From positions 2,590,366 to 2,654,365 of the forward strand of contig CAXIPT010000010.1 in assembly GCA_964030475.1 (NCBI GenBank): DNA of 64,000 bases, in the 5' to 3' direction. The DNA comes from Tethya wilhelma. Taxonomy: Eukaryota > Porifera > Demospongiae > Tethyida > Tethyidae. Under the pieces are notes generated by a model. The model did not search any database and was not told where the DNA came from. It worked only from the letters and a program-made list of their open reading frames with translations. The translations under genes and the position numbers were made by a program. Positions 24,476 through 39,043 of this stretch are shown piece by piece (position 1 is the first letter of the stretch; every line of letters begins with the position of its first letter).

Positions 24476-25270
24476 CTCAAAAATTCAAATAAAGATTATA
24501 GCATATATAAATACTGATTCCTATGATAAGGATCAAGGAAAAATATATAAACTGCATGGTCATTATAATAATAGAATTAAAATCAATAATTATTGTAAGG
24601 TTAACCCCTTCCAAGTCCAAATTAAATTGATATCGATTGAATGGGATCTTCGAAACTAACAGCAATAAATTGAATGTTATCTGATTGATCGACATCTAGA
24701 TCTATATGTCCGAATTCATGTGAGGAAATAAGCATTATTAATTATTCTATAATTATATCGGTCAGCACAAAGTTTCAAAAATTTTTGTTCAATTTTGACT
24801 GTTTAATACATCCAATGTCATTTTTCATAAAATTCTCTGATGTTTCTTGTTGCAAAATAACCCTTTACCAACCAGGCACTTGCCCTCCACAACAGTTGCT
24901 CCGTCTACGTGTATGTAGTGATAAAGAATCAAAAATAAAGAGATGTCATAATTTTCACTATGTTGAGGTTACACAGTTACACATGGGACATACCCTGAAA
25001 TCCCAATCATCTGGTGGGGATGGACTTCTAAGTAACGATAGTGATACATTGTTAGATGTTGGATTAGGAGAGGCATACGATTCCTGTATCAGAGATAGAG
25101 ATCTGAGATATGAGAATCTCTAACTTAATCTTTGCATATAATAATATAATTAATAATAATGATTACTATATATCATGTAAGATTAATATTAATTTTGTGT
25201 ACGCACCAATTGTGTTATTACATGCATTTTGTAAACTATCTTTTATCATAATCTCTCACCTCTTCAAGAG
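24476..25270. other. AT-rich intergenic region with one unassigned open frame
   Basis: No recognised gene. An open frame on the + strand at about 24785-25123 (containing CCKITLYQPGTCPPQQLL) ends at TAA but has no recognised domain and no clear partner exons. It may be an exon of the candidate at 25271-25651 or chance. Confidence 0.3.
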
Positions 25271-25651
25271 CTGGCGAAGAGTTGGCTATTGAAGAGTGAA
25301 GTGGGCAGTTTATTGGTGAGGAATGACGAGGGCAGTGAATGGGGCAATTGGACTGTGGTGAATGAGGAGGTGAGTAAGATTGTGATGAGGAGAATTCAAA
25401 CTGTGAGGAGTAGATACTGGGTGATTCAGAGTCAGGCCACGGTGAAGAGTGGGCCGATGACAGTTCCTATATTATATTACAAGGAGGGAAGTATAAAGTG
25501 GTCACTGATTTATGTAGAATGTGATTGTCATGCATTGTTAGGGAAACTGCATGGTCAGTCATTGCTCCAAATCCCTAAGGTTAGCATACGTACAATAATA
25601 ATAGTAAATTTCTCACCCCTTCAGGAGCATTCTGAGGTGATCCGAAGTTGA
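25271..25651 (+). CDS. Possible terminal exons of an unrecognised gene
   Basis: After an acceptor-like CTTCAAG at 25270, about 103 codons stay open (with SRYWVIQSQATVKSGPMTV and YYKEGSIKWSLIYVECDCH) to a donor-like GTTAGC at about 25580. An acceptor CCCTTCAG then leads to EHSEVIRS and TGA at 25649-25651. No family is recognised. Its last 35 bases overlap the candidate minus-strand repeat exon 25617-25952, so at least one of the two models may be wrong. Confidence 0.3.
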   Translation: MAKSWLLKSEVGSLLVRNDEGSEWGNWTVVNEEVSKIVMRRIQTVRSRYWVIQSQATVKSGPMTVPILYYKEGSIKWSLIYVECDCHALLGKLHGQSLLQIPKVSIRTIIIVNFSPLQEHSEVIRS

Positions 25652-26348
25652 GTGAGGGTTGAAGGTATGCATACTCTGACCGCTCTGACTCTGAATCTTG
25701 CTCTGAATCTTGCTCTGCTTCTTGCTCTGAATCTTGGTCTGAATCTTGCTCTGCTTCTTGCTCTGAATCTTGGTCTGCTTCTTGCTCTGAATCTTGGTCT
25801 GAATCTTGGTCTGAATCTTGGTCTGAATCTTGGTCTGCTTCTTGCTCTGCTTCTTGCTCTGAATCTTGCTCTGAATCTTGGTCTGCTTCTTGCTCTGAAT
25901 CTTGCTCTGAATCTTGCTCTGAATCTTGCTCTGATTCTGATGTTGGTGGTTTCTATTAAAAGTTTTAACAAAGAGAAAGGAACATAAACCTGTCCTATAT
26001 ACTTATTGTATTAAATTATTTAAAATAACTTATTAAATAGAATACCTTTACCTCAACTTCACACAGGTAGATACTGCCTCTGTTGGATAGGATCCATTTA
26101 CCTGAAGGCCAGCTGTTGCTACCAACCCTGAGCCAGTTGGCATTCACACAATGTAGAACCTTTATTTTAATTAAGACTTTGTCAAAGTTCACTTCAACTG
26201 TTTCCTTTACTTCATCTTCACTCATTTTTCGGTGAAAAAACATACTTTTCACTCTTCCCTCCTTTTTTAACTTTTTTCTTCCTTCCCTCCTGGGGATCGC
26301 TCTTTGAAATTTAGATAAAAGAACAACTGTCTTTAATTTCAACTTCAT
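25617..26348 (-). CDS. Candidate protein with Ser-Glu-Gln-Asp repeat tail
   Basis: Two exons join in phase 0 on the minus strand. 26348-26052 (99 codons from ATG) reads a basic N-terminus (RRSEGRKKLKK-like) and a block containing VLHCVNANWLRVGSNSWPSG and SIYLCEVE. 25952-25617 (112 codons) starts KPPTSESEQDSEQDSE and continues as a roughly 75-residue acidic repeat of SEQD/AEQE/ADQD tetrads before YAYLQPSLNFGSPQNAPEG. A second ATG (MSEDEVKETVEVNF) lies inside exon 1. The 12-base DNA unit (CTGAATCTTGCT and variants) is a minisatellite open in several frames, so coding is likely but not certain. Function unknown. Confidence 0.45.
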
Positions 26349-26539
26349 ATTTTGAATTCAAAAATGCATGACTCAAAATGTGCGCCTTTTGTAGGAATCA
26401 AATCATGTGACATAAACATTTAATTTAATTATGTTTTCTAATCATTTGTCATGTTGGGAGTCCCCCAGACAGTGGATGTGTCTAGCTATATGTCTGCGTC
26501 TGCACATGTGTGTGTGTGCATCACTGTATCTGCGTATGT

Positions 26540-26544
26540 GTATG

Positions 26545-26636
<92 letters not shown>

Positions 26637-27052
26637 NNNNNNNNNNNNNNNNNNNNNNNNNNNNNNNNNNNNNNNNNNNNNNNNNNNNNNNNNNNNNNNN
26701 NNNNNNNNNNNNNNNNNNNNNNNNNNNNNNNNNNNNNNNNNNNNNNNNNNNNNNNNNNNNNNNNNNNNNNNNNNNNNNNNNNNNNNNNNNNNNNNNNNNN
26801 NNNNNNNNNNNNNNNNNNNNNNNNNNNNNNNNNNNNNNNNNNNNNNNNNNNNNNNNNNNNNNNNNNNNNNNNNNNNNNNNNNNNNNNNNNNNNNNNNNNN
26901 NNNNNNNNNNNNNNNNNNNNNNNNNNNNNNNNNNNNNNNNNNNNNNNNNNNNNNNNNNNNNNNNNNNNNNNNNNNNNNNNNNNNNNNNNNNNNNNNNNNN
27001 NNNNNNNNNNNNNNNNNNNNNNNNNNNNNNNNNNNNNNNNNNNNNNNNNNNN

Positions 27053-27116
<64 letters not shown>

Positions 27117-27135
27117 CCCACCCCCCTCCCTCTAG
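26540..27135. other. GT run, N gap and CT run
   Basis: A GT microsatellite (about 26545-26636), 416 N bases (26637-27052), then a CT microsatellite (27053-27112) that directly forms the polypyrimidine tract of the exon at 27136. Gap length and what lies inside are unknown. It borders the misoriented end of the deubiquitinase gene. Confidence 0.95.
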
Positions 27136-27577
27136 ACTCCCTCTGCCTACGTCCTCTTCTACCAGCGACGCCCTGAGGGCCCCCAGCCCACCAGACCCAT
27201 CCTGGACCGCTCCCTGAGTCAGTCGTTTGCTGACGAGAGACGACAGCTGAAGGCCAAGTACCAGCCACAGGAGAAGGGGGAGACCACACCCACTTCCCAC
27301 GAGGAGGAAGGAACTCAAGATGTGAGTCCATTACATCATAATGATGTCATTATTTTGAAGTTTTTGTTACATGACATTTGCGCATATCATTTTCATGATT
27401 AAGTCATGATACTGTCTTTGTGTAGATTACATCACTATGACATCATTATACATACACTGTTTAAGTAGATTACATCACTATGACATCATTGTTTTCCCAT
27501 CCATACAGCCTACTGAGAGTATGTCTGACCATGAAGTGTTTGACGATGCCAACACCAGCTTGGAGGAACCGGACTAG
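27136..27577 (+). CDS. C-terminal exons of a USP4/11/15-like deubiquitinase, opposite strand to the rest of the gene
   Basis: Exon 27136-27321 begins TPSAYVLFYQRRPEGPQ, the canonical USP ending (AYVLFYxRR), and exon 27509-27577 gives ESMSDHEVFDDANTSLEEPD then TAG. The first exon opens in phase 0. The minus-strand gene at 28361-32600 stops at a phase 0 donor right after SETSPDRLV, exactly where this piece is expected. So sequence content says it belongs to that gene, but orientation forbids normal splicing. Either an inversion (biological or assembly) separates them, or this is the tail of a second copy whose body lies in the N gap. AATAAA near 27820 may end the transcript. Confidence 0.8.
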
Positions 27578-28360
27578 GCCACACCCATCATGCAACGGAT
27601 GGCCGAACTCGACCTGATACTAAAAATAGCCTCAATTTTTTCTGTACTAGTTACTATTAATAGATAGCTGCTGTTCTCTGAATGGAACAAGAAAATTAAT
27701 GATTTATTTATGACAAACTATATATATACAATGTTTAATGCTTGTTAATAACTAACTGTATACTAGTGTTGTTTGAATAAGAAATTCATTTTACCAAACA
27801 AAAACATGAATGGCATTATAAATAAAAGTGTAAAATATAATGATAATAATTCTATTATTGTTGCATGAGAATTAATATCACACATGCATGTACATGTATA
27901 TGCAGTTCGAATTCCTTACATCATGGATATTATAACCGAGAGTTATAATATCCATGGATGCTTACATGCTTGACCTTGAAACTGATCTGCAATATAGCAC
28001 ATATTATAATTATCTGTCATTAATTGACTGACATGTAATTAATTGATCTCAAGATTTTTTCCAATGCATTGTGTTGAGGGAACCTTTAGCTCTGTATCTT
28101 GTTATAAACAATAACAATAACATATATGTTATTGTACCATGTGTACATTTAAAGTTTTAAATTTGTTGCTTGTAAATTTTATCCTCTAACTCAGGCCACC
28201 CCCAGCTATTAAATGCCATGTATACACATACTGTAACACTGTAACATGGAATAGCTGGGGGTGGTCTTGGTACAGGCTACGTATGTGAACTTAACCATAA
28301 TATTACTATTTTATCCACACAATAAAGTTCTAAACATTTTGCAGTCGTACATTCTCTTAC
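27578..28360. other. Region with two large inverted repeats between the split USP parts
   Basis: No exon is seen. A hairpin at about 27921-27957 pairs CATGGATATTATAAC with GTTATAATATCCATG. A wider inverted repeat pairs GGCCACCCCCAGCTATT (28195) with AATAGCTGGGGGTGGTC (28249). One of these may mark the inversion breakpoint or an element end. Confidence 0.5.
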
Positions 28361-32600
<4,240 letters not shown>

Positions 32601-32828
32601 GTTGATACCGAACTATTTATGCTGACTCAGCACCAGAAGGCGTGTCGTTTGACGACCATTACCAGATAGTGTAATTTCAAAATGTGATATAAAACTATTT
32701 GCGCATAATTAGAAGAACTGTTGAACAATAATAATAAAACACAGGTCACTAGTGAACACACATCATGCTACTACCACACACACACACTGCTGTGCCAGTC
32801 TTAGCATTAGTCCATCGTATTAATAAAA

Positions 32829-33932
32829 TTAGAACTGCAGAGAAAGAGAGAGAAAGAATAAGAGTGAGAGAGCAAGTAATAACTTTAGGAGATCAATAAA
32901 TGTTGTAAGAGCAAAAGAAGAGATTTCTTACATTCTTGAGGAATTCTTCTGCCACAATACGTGCTCTGGCATTCACTGAGATCTTCATCTCGCTAATCTC
33001 CTTATCAATGTCCTCCATAAACTGAGAGGATGAACATCATCAACACACACACACACACCATTGGAGGGGGTGGTCTGTCTCACCTGAATAACAAAGTCGA
33101 CCAGCTTGTGTTTGTACATCTGCTCCGTGTGGAAGTTGGTGATAAGGAAACTAATGTCGTATCCCTANAGAGAGAGAGAGCATTGAATTAGTCAATATGT
33201 ATTTTGGTGCTAGCAAAGGATTTGCCAATATAATCAACTTATTGTTTGTATATGACTCTTTGTTGCTCTTAACCCACACATGTAATGATGGTGGATTCCA
33301 TGCAGAAACTTGTTTCAAAACCACATATATTAGGCTATGTCAAAACTATGACAGGGTGCATGCGTAAAATGGTGGACTCACTTCTACTGGTTTTCTTCTA
33401 AGGATAAAGAAGTGCTCAGCTCTCATCATCATGAACCTCATGAACTTCTTACACAGAATCTTCTCGATCTCATCAGCCTAGTACACAGACTCCAATTAAT
33501 GCCCACCCCTCAGAAAGAGTCATACAACCCTCACCTGTTTGATAGCAATGGAAACACGGACTGAGTTGATGGCTCCTTCGATCATCACCTTCTCTTTCTC
33601 ATTTCGGCTGACAATGACAGGGGTCATCAGCAATTCCCTGCTACTCCTGTAGAAACACACACACATACACAGTGGATGTGTTGACCATATATGGTCATGA
33701 ATGAACCAACCTACCTTACTTCAACCTCTGGCTTGTTGTGACGTTCAACGACTTGACTCTCAAAGTTTTCCAAACACATCGCAGCCGTGAGGGTCGACCT
33801 GACTGCGTTCAGGTACGGTTTGAGCGTTGCAGCCTGTGGGAAAACATTAGCGCACAATTAACGCTCATTTTGAGTGATCGCGACCTAGCAAAACGGTCAA
33901 TTCGTGTGTTTTAGTTGTACAACACTCACCAT
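32829..33932 (-). CDS. ARPC4: Actin-related protein 2/3 complex subunit 4
   Basis: Exon 1 is just the ATG at 33930-33932 followed by a GTGAGT donor. Next comes [20 protein letters not shown] (from about 33838), then [59 protein letters not shown], and [20 protein letters not shown] with VAEEFLKN. A last exon at 32834-32829 supplies only Phe and TAA after CTCTGCAG, reproducing the family ending EEFLKNF. Length is about 168 residues, as in other animals, and similarity is very high throughout. The product is a core scaffold subunit of the cytoplasmic Arp2/3 complex that nucleates branched actin. A single N at 33167 lies at an acceptor next to a GA run and does not affect the reading. It is head to head with TMEM258. 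Confidence 0.97.
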
Positions 33933-34093
33933 GGTTTATTTGTAAGCCTCTTGAACTCTTAAAGCAGAGAAAACTTCCGTTCAAACACACCGAACTCGGG
34001 CTACTACTGTGTTTAGACTTCTTGTCTACTGAGCATGCGCAGTAACGTTTAACGATTATTTCCAATTAACGCACAGCACCACATGTGACGAAA
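33933..34093. promoter_or_regulatory. Bidirectional promoter, ARPC4 / TMEM258
   Basis: Only 161 bases separate the start codons. Both first coding exons consist of the ATG alone followed by GTGAGT, so the promoter and both leaders are squeezed into this stretch. No TATA box is obvious; a GCATGCGC motif lies at about 34032-34039. Confidence 0.7.
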
Positions 34094-34554
34094 ATGGTGA
34101 GTCTCTCTCTGTGTCGTATTTCTAGTCTCTCAGTACATGTTTGACGTTGTATAGGATGAGTCAATGATAAGATACGTGAGTCCCATCAACCCTGCCGTCT
34201 ACCCGCATCTCGCCATCACTCTACTGGGGATAGGACTCTTCTTCATGGCCTGGTTCTTTGTGTATCCTCTCACACACACACACTGCATGTCACAATAGAG
34301 ATATCAGTAATGGAAATTATCATTGCTTTAATAAACTGACAGAGAATCGATAGATATCAGTTTTATTTCATCATAGCTACAACCCCCCACCCCTTGTGTT
34401 GTATATATTCCTTGACTGTGGCACTAGATATGAAGTAACTAGCACAAAGTTCTCGAGATATTTTGTGAAGGAGCTGCTCATATCTCTGTGGTCGTCACTC
34501 TTCATGGGGTTTGGAGCCCTCTTCCTCCTGCTCTGGGTGGGCATCTATGTCTGA
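34094..34554 (+). CDS. TMEM258: TMEM258, oligosaccharyltransferase small subunit
   Basis: Three exons: 34094-34096 (ATG only), 34155-34261 and 34428-34554. They encode 78 residues starting [20 protein letters not shown], then a first membrane span ([16 protein letters not shown]), the conserved loop [15 protein letters not shown], and a second span ending [10 protein letters not shown]. The C-terminus is identical to the vertebrate protein and the length matches (79 in human). It is a two-span ER membrane subunit of the oligosaccharyltransferase complex. RPN1, another subunit, is about 4.5 kb away. The stop is 308 bases from the convergent PMCA stop. Confidence 0.97.
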
Positions 34555-34862
34555 CTGATCTCAAAACTGTTCTAATATTTGGCATTCGTTTTAAAAACCT
34601 ATCATTGTTTTGTCTCAAGAGTCGTTAATTTTGTATGAAAAAAAAAAAAAGGAACAAAAGAACATATTGAAAACACTTCAAACAACATCCACACATCAGC
34701 TTATAATGTACAAAGAAACCAAAATGTTCAGAAAACTTCAAATGAAGCACATAATTGTCAGTATTTCCTAAGCACAACAGCATTACTATACACAGTATTT
34801 ACCTAAAAACTACACAATCCCTCACACCCCTATTGTTAGAGCTTTCATTAGCATCACCATGG

Positions 34863-37800
34863 TTACACTGCTGTCTCCATGCCAGTCACAGGTCTGTTGT
34901 ATCGTGCTGATCGCGGGGTGCCGTGGATCTGAGGGATATGAGCCAGAGAGCCCTGCTCCATCCCAGCTCTGAAGGCATTCACAACACGAATCTAGAGAGA
35001 GAGAACAGGGACAAGTATAATAAGGACCTTTGGTATGCTACCAGAGACAGTGGGCATTATATAGAAACAATTTAACACCCATACAGGGAGAGAAATGAAT
35101 AGCATTTACTTTACGACAGATAGTGATACTACAGCAGCAGCAACAGTTTAAACTAATGGTCAAGATACTGTATGCATTAGGAGGTGGGCATTAAATAGAA
35201 AGATTTAATAATGAGAGGGGCAACCTCACCTGTGTCCTCAATCTGGTGAGAGATTTCAACCAGAGATAACGGGCTCTGTTCTCCTCGTCTTGCAAGGGGT
35301 CAGAGTCCACATCCTCCTCCTCTTCAGGTACCTCAACGTGTTTCCATGGCAACGGTATTGATTTGACGGGTATGAAGAGGATGACCTGTGCTACTAGCAG
35401 TTCAATGGAGCCAAGGAAGATGCACCACATCCAGAGGTCAGCGGGGAGCCCACTCGTCGAGAAGACACGCCCACCAAACTCCACAATGAGGGCTTGAACT
35501 GTGACCTGTCCCACGATAATGATCAGAAAGATCCAGTTCTTCCAGATCCCGCTGAGGACGTTCCTCTCGCCGTGGATCTTACGGGCGTTGATTTCGTTGA
35601 AGATTTGGAAGAACACAAAGGTGTTGAAGATGAGAGTGTAGTGCTCGGAGGGGGCAGCTCTGAGGCCGCGACCTTTACCATCGTCAATGTCAAACAGGTT
35701 TGGTCCGGCAAACAGGATCACCAGAAGGACTGTGAGCTGGTAGATGGAGTGGGCTGTCAGGAAGAGTGTCATCTGTCGAGAGATGAGAGCTTTGTTTCGT
35801 CCGTACGGTTTGCGTTTGAGCAGCTCTGGAGTGGGTGCCTCTGTTGCCAGAGCCAGAGAGGCCAAGGTGTCCATGATGAGGTTGACCCAGAGGAGCTGGA
35901 GGGCCCTCAGGGGGGAGTCGCCGATAGAGAAAGCAGCGATGAGAGTGAGGGTAACGGCCACGATGTTCACTGTCAGCTGGAACTGGATGAACTTGGAGAT
36001 GGAGTCGTAGACGTTCCTTCCCCAAGTGACGGCCTTCACAATGGAGGCAAAGTTGTCGTCAGTCAGGATGATGTCACACGCCTCCTTGGCCACGTCTGTT
36101 CCTGCAATTCCCTGCGAGGATAGAACAATAGATGTGGTCTTAGAACAATGAATGTGTGTGAGTGTGTGAGTGTGTGAGTGTGTGAGTGTGTGAGTGTGTG
36201 AGTGTGTGTGTGTGTGAGTGTGTGAGTGTGAGTGTGTGAGTGTGTGAGTGTGTGTGTGTGTGAGTGTGTGAGTGTGTGTGTGTGTGTGAGTGTGTGAGTG
36301 TGTGTGTGTGTGAGTGTGTGAGTGTGTGTGAGTGTGTGTGTGTGTGAGTGTGTGAGTGTGTGTGTGTGTGAGTGTGTGAGTGTGTGAGTGTGTGTGTGTG
36401 TGTGAGTGTGTGAGTGTGTGAGTGTGTGAGTGTGTGAGTGTGTGAGTGTGTGAGTGTGTGTGTGTGTGAGTGTGTGAGTGTGTGAGTGTGTGAGTGTGTG
36501 TGTGTATATACACCTGACAATATCCTTTGCAATGGTACTTTGTTGAAAGCTCTTTGCAAAAGTACATAACAAAATAAAATTTCCATATCTAGGAAGGTCG
36601 AATGAAGCTGGGATTGGTACCATTGCGATCAGCTCAAAAAGATCTTTCAAATGATATCTGTTTTGATATAGGTTTGATTTTGACCTGAAATTATAAAAAA
36701 AGTGTGGACTATAGTCAGGGGATTTTATCAAATTTTGTTAATTTGGCTTCCGACTCAAAACCTAACAAAATAGATATCATTCTACAGCTCTCTTTGAGCT
36801 GATCACAATGGTACAAGTCCTAGCTTCATACGACCTTCCTAGACTGAGATATGGGCACACTTGTATACAATCCTAAAACACAATGATTATGATAATACTA
36901 CACATTATGTACTGACCATGGCAAATCCCACGTCTGCCCTCTTGAGGGCTGGTCCATCGTTGGTGCCGTCCCCTGTGACCGCCACCACCTCCCTGTTCTT
37001 GTGGAGCCTCGATCTGATCATCCCATCCACCAGGGTGTACTTGTCAGTGGGAGAGGAGCGAGCCAACACCCGCAGTCTAGGCCAGAGACGATCAAACTTG
37101 TCCTGACTCACCTAAGGGGGGTAGGGGGGGGTAGGGAGAGAGAGAGCAATTATGACACCATTCTTTATTACCTAATAATGACATCATTCTTTATTACCTA
37201 ATGATGATATAATTATTCATTACCTAACAATGACATCATCCTTACCTCGCCATTGGAGTCAGTGATCCTCTTGTTGAACTCCTTCCCATCCACCACGAGG
37301 TAGCCGTCTCCCTTGGTGATGATGCCACACTTGAGAGCAATGGCTCTGGCTGTGTCCACGTTGTCCCCAGTCACCATACGGACGGTTATACCGGCCTTCT
37401 GACAGCTGGCAATACAGCCAGGCACCTGGGGTGGGCATTAATTAGAATAGGATGAAGACACTCAAACTAGAACAGCATTACGGTACTATTATACTTTAGC
37501 AAATTTGCATTTTAGCATTATTAGTGATTTTTAATTTGACAACTAAGTCTCTTATTATGTGTGCAAGTGCATATAAAACTTTCTGGTAAATTTTATTTAA
37601 CATACATGATCGGCAATTCAATTCTGACCAAATTTACCAGCTTACATGTATTTTGTTTTTTAAAAAGGTTGTTGCACGTTACACAACCAAGGGGTTAGTG
37701 GCGCATGGCACATGCAGGCCATCTGTCAGTGGAGTACAGAGGGCAGGAAGTGCATGTGACTGGTTAATGTCATTCACAATGCTTCACAACTTCCTGTCGT

Positions 37801-38277
37801 GAATAATGGCCTCTTGCTAAAACGGACACTGAGAGAATGTAGACACTCACTAGACTATTGGATGGCAACACAACCAGGCAATAGCTGAACTGTCACTGCA
37901 GCACCTGGGCTGGTGTCTAGCTTGCTAGTTAGTTAGGAGCATATATCATGTGATAGTTAGTGCAGGAAATCTGCCAGGAAAAATAACATCCTCTGCAAAG
38001 TCAGTCATCCTGAACTAGTGAATAACATAGCATAACAACAGCAGAGCTGTAGGGAGATGTACTCAGACTATAGAGAATGTACCTAGGCTGTAAGATAGCT
38101 GACTTAGAACAACAGGAAACATATGATTGCTTTGTTTCTATGGTTTGTTTATTTGAGAAGCCAAACGCAGCAAAAATTTGCAACATTTCCTACAGAGATA
38201 CATGTACATAGCAGCTCTTTTCCAGGCAGAGCCTCTCACAGAGAGGGGCATTTAGTAGAGATAAAAATTTGCAACTG

Positions 38278-38350
<73 letters not shown>

Positions 38351-38940
38351 TCTCAGACACACAACTGACCTCGGGACGGACAGGGTCCTGTATCCCCACT
38401 ACGCCAATACAGGTGAGATCACTGACGATGTTCTCCTCATCGTCCCAGTTAGGGGTTGCCATGGAGATCTCATCAGATGAGGGAGCAGTGGGGAAATCCC
38501 TGTAACAAATAAAGTATTAATAATATTATTATAAGACGAACCAGGTGCTTATCAGGATCTACATAGAGTTATCAGGACGATTTGGTACTTCTCAGGACAA
38601 ATAATTTTGGTACTTTTCTGGACATATACATAAGGACGACCTGGTACTTACTTGTAGGCCAAAGCAATTGTTCTGAGAGCGTTTGAGGCCATGGATTGGA
38701 CCACGGTGGTTACAATGTGTTTCTTATCATCAGAGGTAAGGGGAGCGATGCGGCCATTCTCAGCCAGGATGGTGGTGCACTTGTTGAGGACAATCTCTGA
38801 CGCTCCCTTCGTTAGCAGGCGATAGCCTCCCCCGGGCAGAGGGATGATGGTGGACATGCTCTTACGAGAGGAGTTGAAGGTGAACACCTTGGTGAAGATC
38901 TCAGTGGGATGTTGGTCTCTGATGGCATCATAGTCAACAC
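34863..38940 (-). CDS. Plasma membrane Ca2+-transporting ATPase, 3' half only
   Basis: Six exons are in phase. The visible part starts in the nucleotide-binding domain ([45 protein letters not shown]). It continues with [36 protein letters not shown] (hinge), [18 protein letters not shown], the large membrane exon 36113-35230 with spans 5-10 ([18 protein letters not shown]), and the calmodulin-binding helix [18 protein letters not shown] split across the last intron. It ends METAV, a PDZ-ligand-like tail, with TAA at 34865-34863. These features are specific to PMCA. Missing are roughly the first 450-500 residues, including spans 1-4 and the phosphorylated DKTGT loop. Upstream on this strand is RPN1, only about 100 bases away, with a single N at 38948. 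Confidence 0.93.
36150..36510. repeat. GTGTGAGTGTGTGAG variable repeat in PMCA intron
   Basis: About 350 bases of irregular GTGTGAGT / GTGTGTGT repeats (TCACACACTC on the coding strand). The repeat is open in several frames, so long His-Thr/Ser-His open frames run through it into the PMCA exon; these are artefacts of the repeat. It lies in the intron upstream of exon 36113-35230. Confidence 0.9.
36588..36852. mobile_element. Complete MITE, CTAGGAAGGTCG family
   Basis: The left end TATCTAGGAAGGTCGAATGA and right end CATACGACCTTCCTAGACTG with AGATA enclose about 265 bp. The arms extend inward (GGGATTGGTACCATTG..., mirrored by CAATGGTACAAGTCC). It lies in a PMCA intron, has no coding potential, and is the best reference copy of the family in the window. 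Confidence 0.8.
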
Positions 38941-39043
38941 CTGGAAGNTACAAAGTGTATGTATTCTTTTTCCAAAATTAATAATCATTTTCTAAATTAG
39001 AGGGTCCTCCCCCCTCTCTGCCTAGTCAATATATTCCTGTGTC

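Noticed and set aside
23938..24517. Open frames with MSIFDRCQFSIDVNF repeats
   Set aside because: They are produced by the ATCGATGTCAATTTT minisatellite; no splice partners or recognised domain.
25652..25987. Leu-Asn-Leu-Ala repeat open frame on the plus strand
   Set aside because: It is the antisense of the 12-base minisatellite; the minus-strand SEQD frame joins a neighbouring exon in phase, this one does not.
35494..36123. 209-codon plus-strand frame opposite the PMCA membrane exon
   Set aside because: It is the antisense shadow of a strongly conserved PMCA exon.
35191..36731. Long His-Thr-rich open frames running into the PMCA exon
   Set aside because: They are the GTGTGAGT repeat read in several frames; the true exon starts at an acceptor near 36113.
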